A stretch of DNA of 64,000 nucleotides from CAVOEB01 sp965249645 (GTDB lineage: Bacteria > Pseudomonadota > Alphaproteobacteria > UBA828 > JAPUJA01): positions 186,001 to 250,000 of the forward strand of contig CBDFML010000010.1 of the NCBI GenBank assembly GCA_965249645.1. The letters run 5' to 3'. How positions within the stretch are numbered: the stretch's first letter is position 1; each line of letters begins with the position of its first letter. Position numbers and translations under genes: made by a program. Below, one piece after another: positions 59,979 to 64,000 of this stretch. A model generated the notes under the pieces. It worked only from the letters and a program-made list of their open reading frames with translations. It made no database searches and was not told the DNA's origin.

Positions 59979-60833
59979 ATGTCGTTCAAGAAGGGGATCG
60001 TCGGGCTCGCGGCCTTTGCCGCCGCAGCCCTCACGGGCGCCGCGGGCGCCGTGGCCGGGAACGTCGGCGCGCCGGAGAACTGGCAGTGGGCCCTGCAGGA
60101 CGCGGCGACGCCGGTGATGGAGCGGATGATCAGCTTCCACGACATGCTGCTCATCATCACTGCAGCGATCGTGGCACTCGTATTGGTGCTGCTCGTGATC
60201 GTGCTGGTGCGCTTCAACGCCCGGGCCAATCCGACGCCAAGAACCTTCACCCACGCCTCACTGATCGAGATAATCTGGACCGGTGTGCCGGTGATCATCC
60301 TGATCGTCATCGCGGTGCCGTCTTTCAAGCTGCTCTACTACCAGGACCGCACGCCCGAGGCCGACATGACCATCAAGGCGGTCGGCAACCAGTGGTTCTG
60401 GTCCTATGAATATCCCGACCACGGCGATCTCTATTTCGACGCCATCATGCTCGAGGACGACGAGCTCGCCGACGGCCAGCCCCGCATGCTGGCCACCGAT
60501 TACAACGTTGTCGTGCCGGTCGACACCACGGTGCGCGTGTTGGTCACGGCCAACGACGTCATTCATGCCTGGGCGATACCTTCGTTTGGCGTGAAGATAG
60601 ACGCGGTGCCGGGGCGGATGAACGAGACCTGGTTCCGGGCGAACGAGGAAGGCATCTATTACGGCATGTGTTCGGAGCTGTGCGGCGTGCTGCACGGGTT
60701 CATGCCGATCGCGGTCGAGGTTGTCTCGCAGGAAGCCTTTGCGGAATGGCTGGTTTGGGCCGAGGAAGAATTCGGGGCGTGGGAGCCCGGGGACGTCGCC
60801 ATCGAGATAGCGCGAGCCCCCGCCGAAAATTAG
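59979..60833 (+). CDS. coxB: Cytochrome c oxidase subunit II
   Basis: The 284-residue protein has a signal peptide, two membrane helices (about 50-75 and 95-115) and the periplasmic cupredoxin domain with the CuA site CSELCGVLHGFM and the aromatic patch QWFWSYEYP. It accepts electrons from cytochrome c. Most homologs have CG-x-GH at this site, and here CGVLHGFM keeps the histidine and methionine ligands. coxA follows after 44 bases. Confidence 0.96.
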   Translation: MSFKKGIVGLAAFAAAALTGAAGAVAGNVGAPENWQWALQDAATPVMERMISFHDMLLIITAAIVALVLVLLVIVLVRFNARANPTPRTFTHASLIEIIWTGVPVIILIVIAVPSFKLLYYQDRTPEADMTIKAVGNQWFWSYEYPDHGDLYFDAIMLEDDELADGQPRMLATDYNVVVPVDTTVRVLVTANDVIHAWAIPSFGVKIDAVPGRMNETWFRANEEGIYYGMCSELCGVLHGFMPIAVEVVSQEAFAEWLVWAEEEFGAWEPGDVAIEIARAPAEN

Positions 60834-60877
60834 GTTGCCGCCGAGATTTAGATCGAATGAGCCGGAGGTAAACGACG

Positions 60878-62521
60878 ATGAGTGAAGCGAGCGCCCACGC
60901 GCACGAGCACGATCACAAACCGACGGGGATCACGCGCTGGCTGTGTTCGACCAACCACAAAGACATCGGCACGATGTACATCATCTTCGGCGTCGTCGCC
61001 GGCCTGGTCGGGCTGACGCTGTCGATGTTGATGCGCACCGAGCTGATGTACCCCGGCGCGGGGATCCTGGGCGGCGACCATCACCTGTTCAACGTGCTGA
61101 CCACCGGCCACGGCCTGATCATGGTGTTCTTCTTCGTCATGCCGGTGTTCATCGGCGGCTTCGGCAACTGGTTCGTGCCGCTGATGATCGGGGCGCCGGA
61201 TATGGCCTTCCCGCGGATGAACAACATCAGCTTCTGGCTGCTTATCCCGTCTGCCTGCCTGCTCTATAGCTCGATGTTCGCGGGCGGCGGCGCGGGCGGC
61301 GGCTGGACGCTCTACGCGCCGCTCTCGACATCCGGCCATTCGGGCCCTTCGGTCGACATGGCCATTCTCGCGCTCCATCTCGCGGGCGCCTCGTCGATTC
61401 TGGGCGCGGCCAACTTCATCACCACGATCCTGAACATGCGCGCGCCGGGGATGATCATGCACAAGATGCCGCTGTTCGTCTGGTCGATCCTGGTCACCGC
61501 GTTCCTCCTGCTGCTCTCGCTGCCCGTGTTGGCCGGCGGCATCACCATGCTGCTGACCGACCGCAACTTCGGCACCGCGTTCTTCGACGCGGCCCAGGGC
61601 GGTGATCCAATCCTCTATCAGCACCTGTTCTGGTTCTTTGGCCATCCGGAGGTCTATATCCTGATCCTGCCGGGCTTCGGCATCGTGAGCCACGTGGTCT
61701 CGACCTTCTCGAACAAGCCCGTGTTTGGCTATCTCGGCATGGCTTACGCCATGGTTGCGATCGGCTTTATCGGCTTCATCGTGTGGGCCCATCACATGTA
61801 CACAGTAGGTTTCGACACCAACACCCGGGCCTATTTCCTGGCCGCGACAATGGTCATCGCGGTACCGACAGGCATCAAGATTTTTAGTTGGATCGCCACC
61901 ATGTGGGGCGGTTCGCTGACCTTTCCCACGCCCATGCTCTGGGCGATCGGCTTCATCTTCATGTTCACCGTCGGCGGGGTAACCGGCATAGTGCTGGCCA
62001 ACGCGGGCATGGACGTGCCGCTACACGACACCTATTACGTCGTTGCCCACTTCCATTACGTGCTCTCGCTGGGCGCAACCTTCGCGGTGTTCTGCGGCTT
62101 TTATTACTGGATCGGCAAGATGAGCGGCCGGCAGTATCCCGAGACGCTGTCCAAGATCCATTTCTGGATTACCATGATCGGCGTGAACCTGACCTTCTTC
62201 CCGATGCATTTCGTCGGGTTGGCGGGCATGCCGCGGCGAATTCCGGATTATCCGGACGCCTTCGCGGGTTGGAACCTGGTTGCGTCGATCGGCTCTTACG
62301 TGACCGCAGCGGGCGCCGTGCTGTTCTTCTACATCATTTTCCACACACTGGTCATGGGCAAGAAATGCCCAGCCAATCCTTGGGGTGAGGGAGCGACCAG
62401 CCTCGAGTGGACCGTGCCCTCGCCGGCGCCGTTCCACACCTTCGAGCAGTTGCCGCGCATCAGAACTCGCCGTGCTGGCGGCCGCCCGGCCCCCGGCCAA
62501 CGCGAACGCCGCCGCGTGTAG
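60878..62521 (+). CDS. coxA: Cytochrome c oxidase subunit I
   Basis: The 547-residue protein has twelve membrane helices and all heme-copper ligands: the low-spin heme histidine in TTGHGLIMVFF, the CuB His-Tyr region in WFFGHPEVYILILPGFG, HH in VWAHHMYTVG, and the heme a3/a pair in HDTYYVVAHFHYV. The Tyr of PEVY and the glutamate of GHPE indicate an A-type oxidase. GGAGG lies 9 bases before the ATG. The C-terminal tail is Arg-rich and not conserved. Confidence 0.97.
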   Translation: MSEASAHAHEHDHKPTGITRWLCSTNHKDIGTMYIIFGVVAGLVGLTLSMLMRTELMYPGAGILGGDHHLFNVLTTGHGLIMVFFFVMPVFIGGFGNWFVPLMIGAPDMAFPRMNNISFWLLIPSACLLYSSMFAGGGAGGGWTLYAPLSTSGHSGPSVDMAILALHLAGASSILGAANFITTILNMRAPGMIMHKMPLFVWSILVTAFLLLLSLPVLAGGITMLLTDRNFGTAFFDAAQGGDPILYQHLFWFFGHPEVYILILPGFGIVSHVVSTFSNKPVFGYLGMAYAMVAIGFIGFIVWAHHMYTVGFDTNTRAYFLAATMVIAVPTGIKIFSWIATMWGGSLTFPTPMLWAIGFIFMFTVGGVTGIVLANAGMDVPLHDTYYVVAHFHYVLSLGATFAVFCGFYYWIGKMSGRQYPETLSKIHFWITMIGVNLTFFPMHFVGLAGMPRRIPDYPDAFAGWNLVASIGSYVTAAGAVLFFYIIFHTLVMGKKCPANPWGEGATSLEWTVPSPAPFHTFEQLPRIRTRRAGGRPAPGQRERRRV

Positions 62522-62551
62522 CGTGCCGGCGGATAGGCGAGGAGCGAGCTC

Positions 62552-63241
62552 TTGACCGGCACCTCGATCACCACGGCGTCGGCGGCGGCCAGCGCGGGCG
62601 TCCGCGATTTCGCGACACTGCTCAAGCCGCGGGTGATGTCGCTCGTGCTGTTAACGGGCCTAGCCGGGCTGTTGGCCGCGCCCGGCGAGCTTCACCCCGT
62701 GATCGCCCTCGTGGCGCTGCTCTGCATCGCCCTCGGCGCGGGTGCATCGGGCGCCAGCAACATGTGGTACGAGCACGACATCGACGCGCTCATGAGGCGC
62801 ACCAGACACCGCCCGATCCCGCAAGGCCGGATCGAACCGGCAACCGCGCTGGGCTCCGGCGTCGTCCTCGCGGTGACCTCGGTGCTAGTGATGGGGCTGG
62901 TTGTCAATTTTGCCGCCGCCGGCGTGCTGGCGCTGACCATCGGGTTCTATGTCTTCGTCTACACCATGTGGCTGAAGCGCCGCACCCCGCAGAACATCGT
63001 AATCGGAGGCGCGGCCGGGGCGTTTCCCCCGGCGGCGCTGTCGCCGTGGCTGATTGGCTTCTCCGGCTGGCTCTACGCGGCCGGCGTTACGGTCCTGAGT
63101 GCTGCCTTTATCGGCCACGCGGTACTCGTGCTGCGCGATACGACCCATGGCAGTGCGCGGCGCATGTTCGGCTTTTCGATCCTTTACCTGTTCCTGCTGT
63201 TCGCGCTTCTCGTGGTGGACCACTTTGTCGTTGTCGGTTGA
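62552..63241 (+). CDS. ctaB: Protoheme IX farnesyltransferase (heme O synthase), internally shortened
   Basis: The frame encodes 229 residues instead of about 300. The N-terminal half is normal: LKPRVMSLVLLTGLAGL and the prenyl-diphosphate motif NMWYEHDIDALMRRTRHRP (with Glu in place of the usual first Asp), and GGAAGAFPP (152-160). From residue 161 it jumps directly to the last part of the family (PWLIGFSGWLYAAG, RRMFGFSILYLFLLFALLVVDH). The segment of about 70 residues that should lie between, including the conserved PPHFWALA and DYARAGVPMLP parts, is absent without any frameshift. It starts at a TTG with AGGAG 8 bases upstream. Activity is doubtful; a second ctaB elsewhere would be needed if so. 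A MAG or assembly collapse is an alternative. Confidence 0.85.
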   Translation: MTGTSITTASAAASAGVRDFATLLKPRVMSLVLLTGLAGLLAAPGELHPVIALVALLCIALGAGASGASNMWYEHDIDALMRRTRHRPIPQGRIEPATALGSGVVLAVTSVLVMGLVVNFAAAGVLALTIGFYVFVYTMWLKRRTPQNIVIGGAAGAFPPAALSPWLIGFSGWLYAAGVTVLSAAFIGHAVLVLRDTTHGSARRMFGFSILYLFLLFALLVVDHFVVVG

Positions 63242-63242
63242 T

Positions 63243-63362
63243 ATGGCCAAGAGCGAGCGCCATCGGAAAATGCGCGGGCGCAACTATTCGCTCGTCGGTG
63301 TGCTGTTCGCGCTCGTCATCCTGTTCTTCGTCGTCACGCTGGTGAAGCTGGGGAGCAACTGA
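63243..63362 (+). CDS. Small single-helix protein of the cytochrome oxidase operon (CoxF-like)
   Basis: The 39-residue protein MAKSERHRKMRGRNYSLV and a hydrophobic helix (LVGVLFALVILFFVVTLV) ends in KLGSN. It lies one base after ctaB and 3 bases before ctaG. Small proteins of this layout, often called CoxF, occupy the same place in many alphaproteobacterial cox operons; their function is poorly defined. The basic N-terminus predicts a cytoplasmic N-end. Confidence 0.75.
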   Translation: MAKSERHRKMRGRNYSLVGVLFALVILFFVVTLVKLGSN

Positions 63363-63365
63363 GCG

Positions 63366-63989
63366 ATGGACAAATTGCGCCGTAAGAAACGGACGACCGC
63401 GCTGCTGCTGGCGGGTTGCGTCGCCGGCATGGTCGGGCTGTCGTTCGCCGCGGTCCCGCTTTACAAGCTATTTTGCCAGGCCACCGGTTACGGCGGCACG
63501 CCCCAGGTGGCCGAGGCGGCCCCCGATGTGGTGATCGACCGGACTCTCACCGTGCGCTTCAACGCCGACGTTAACCGCGAGCTGGCCTGGCGTTTCAAGC
63601 CCATGCAGCGGTCCATCGAGGTCCACCTCGGCGAAAGCCATCTCGCGTTCTACGAGGCGATCAACGAATCGGATCGCCCGATCCTAGGCCAGGCGGCATA
63701 CAACGTCAGCCCGCAGAAGGCCGGGATCTATTTTACCAAGGTCGAGTGCTTCTGTTTTACGGAGCAGTATCTGGCGCCGGGCGAGCGGGCTGAATTGCCC
63801 GTCTCGTTCTTCATCAACCCGGCGCTGGTCAACGACCGCAACATGAACGACCTGGGAACCATCACGCTGTCCTACACATTCTTCGATCTGGGACAGGAAG
63901 CGCTCGACGATTATCTGGCCGAGCGCGCCAGCGTGGCGAGCCATGCCACGGACGACGTGGTTGACAGCGCAAGCGCGGTGCTGAATTGA
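63366..63989 (+). CDS. ctaG: Cytochrome c oxidase assembly protein, Cox11/CtaG type
   Basis: The 207-residue protein has one N-terminal membrane helix (about 10-30) and a periplasmic copper-binding domain with the conserved CFCF motif in VECFCFTEQYLAPGE and the LFCQATGYGG segment containing the third cysteine. It inserts CuB into subunit I. The stop is at 63989, 11 bases before the window end, so the gene is complete. coxC would be expected next. Confidence 0.96.
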   Translation: MDKLRRKKRTTALLLAGCVAGMVGLSFAAVPLYKLFCQATGYGGTPQVAEAAPDVVIDRTLTVRFNADVNRELAWRFKPMQRSIEVHLGESHLAFYEAINESDRPILGQAAYNVSPQKAGIYFTKVECFCFTEQYLAPGERAELPVSFFINPALVNDRNMNDLGTITLSYTFFDLGQEALDDYLAERASVASHATDDVVDSASAVLN

Positions 63990-64000
63990 TTTTCGCGACG

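Overview
The window is high-GC DNA from an alphaproteobacterium, most likely of the Rhodospirillales type. Evidence for this is the gene order ribF-ileS-lspA-DUF3035-M16-M16-pgi-mutL, a lipid A/Kdo run (msbA-DUF374-waaA-lpxK-lpxL), ubiA/rsmE/gshA, and tldD next to coxB-coxA-ctaB-ctaG, together with GTG/TTG starts and many 4-base ATGA/GTGA overlaps. No rRNA, tRNA, CRISPR array, insertion sequence or replication origin was recognised. The assignment to an order is an inference from synteny, not from a marker gene.

Bases 1-19,700 are a catabolic/uptake region. It holds a FAD amine-oxidase-like protein (cut by the window edge), a cystathionine gamma-lyase/synthase-type PLP enzyme, an isochorismatase-fold amidohydrolase, two tandem class III aminotransferases, a UgpC/MalK-type ATPase preceded by two tiny membrane proteins, one substrate-binding protein, two separate permease pairs, two tandem short-chain dehydrogenases, and a dimethylglycine/sarcosine-dehydrogenase-like flavoprotein. 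An acyl-CoA ligase and an R-hydratase follow. Paralogous doublets are conspicuous. The set suggests uptake and N-demethylation/deamination of a methylated amine or amino-acid-like compound; the substrate is not shown by the sequence.

Bases 19,800-38,000 are housekeeping: FAD synthesis, isoleucyl-tRNA synthetase, lipoprotein signal peptidase, an envelope lipoprotein, an M16 protease pair, pgi, mutL, rsmD, rluB, a C26 amidotransferase, tadA, purD, xseA and an M23 peptidase. A low-GC insert with a frameshifted HNH endonuclease lies between tadA and purD. Bases 38,038-47,682 (minus strand) carry pmbA, an inositol-phosphatase family gene, the lipid A/Kdo genes and ubiD.

Bases 47,700-54,600 are accessory: an unrecognised 295-residue protein, an 81-residue membrane protein with a structured leader and a clear intrinsic terminator, a pyridine-nucleotide disulfide oxidoreductase, a methyltransferase, and a tandem array of creatinase-like M24 proteins (two intact and a decayed third). 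From 54,651 to the end are ubiA, rsmE, gshA, tldD and the cytochrome c oxidase operon. In that operon the heme O synthase gene appears to lack an internal segment of about 70 residues although its frame is open.
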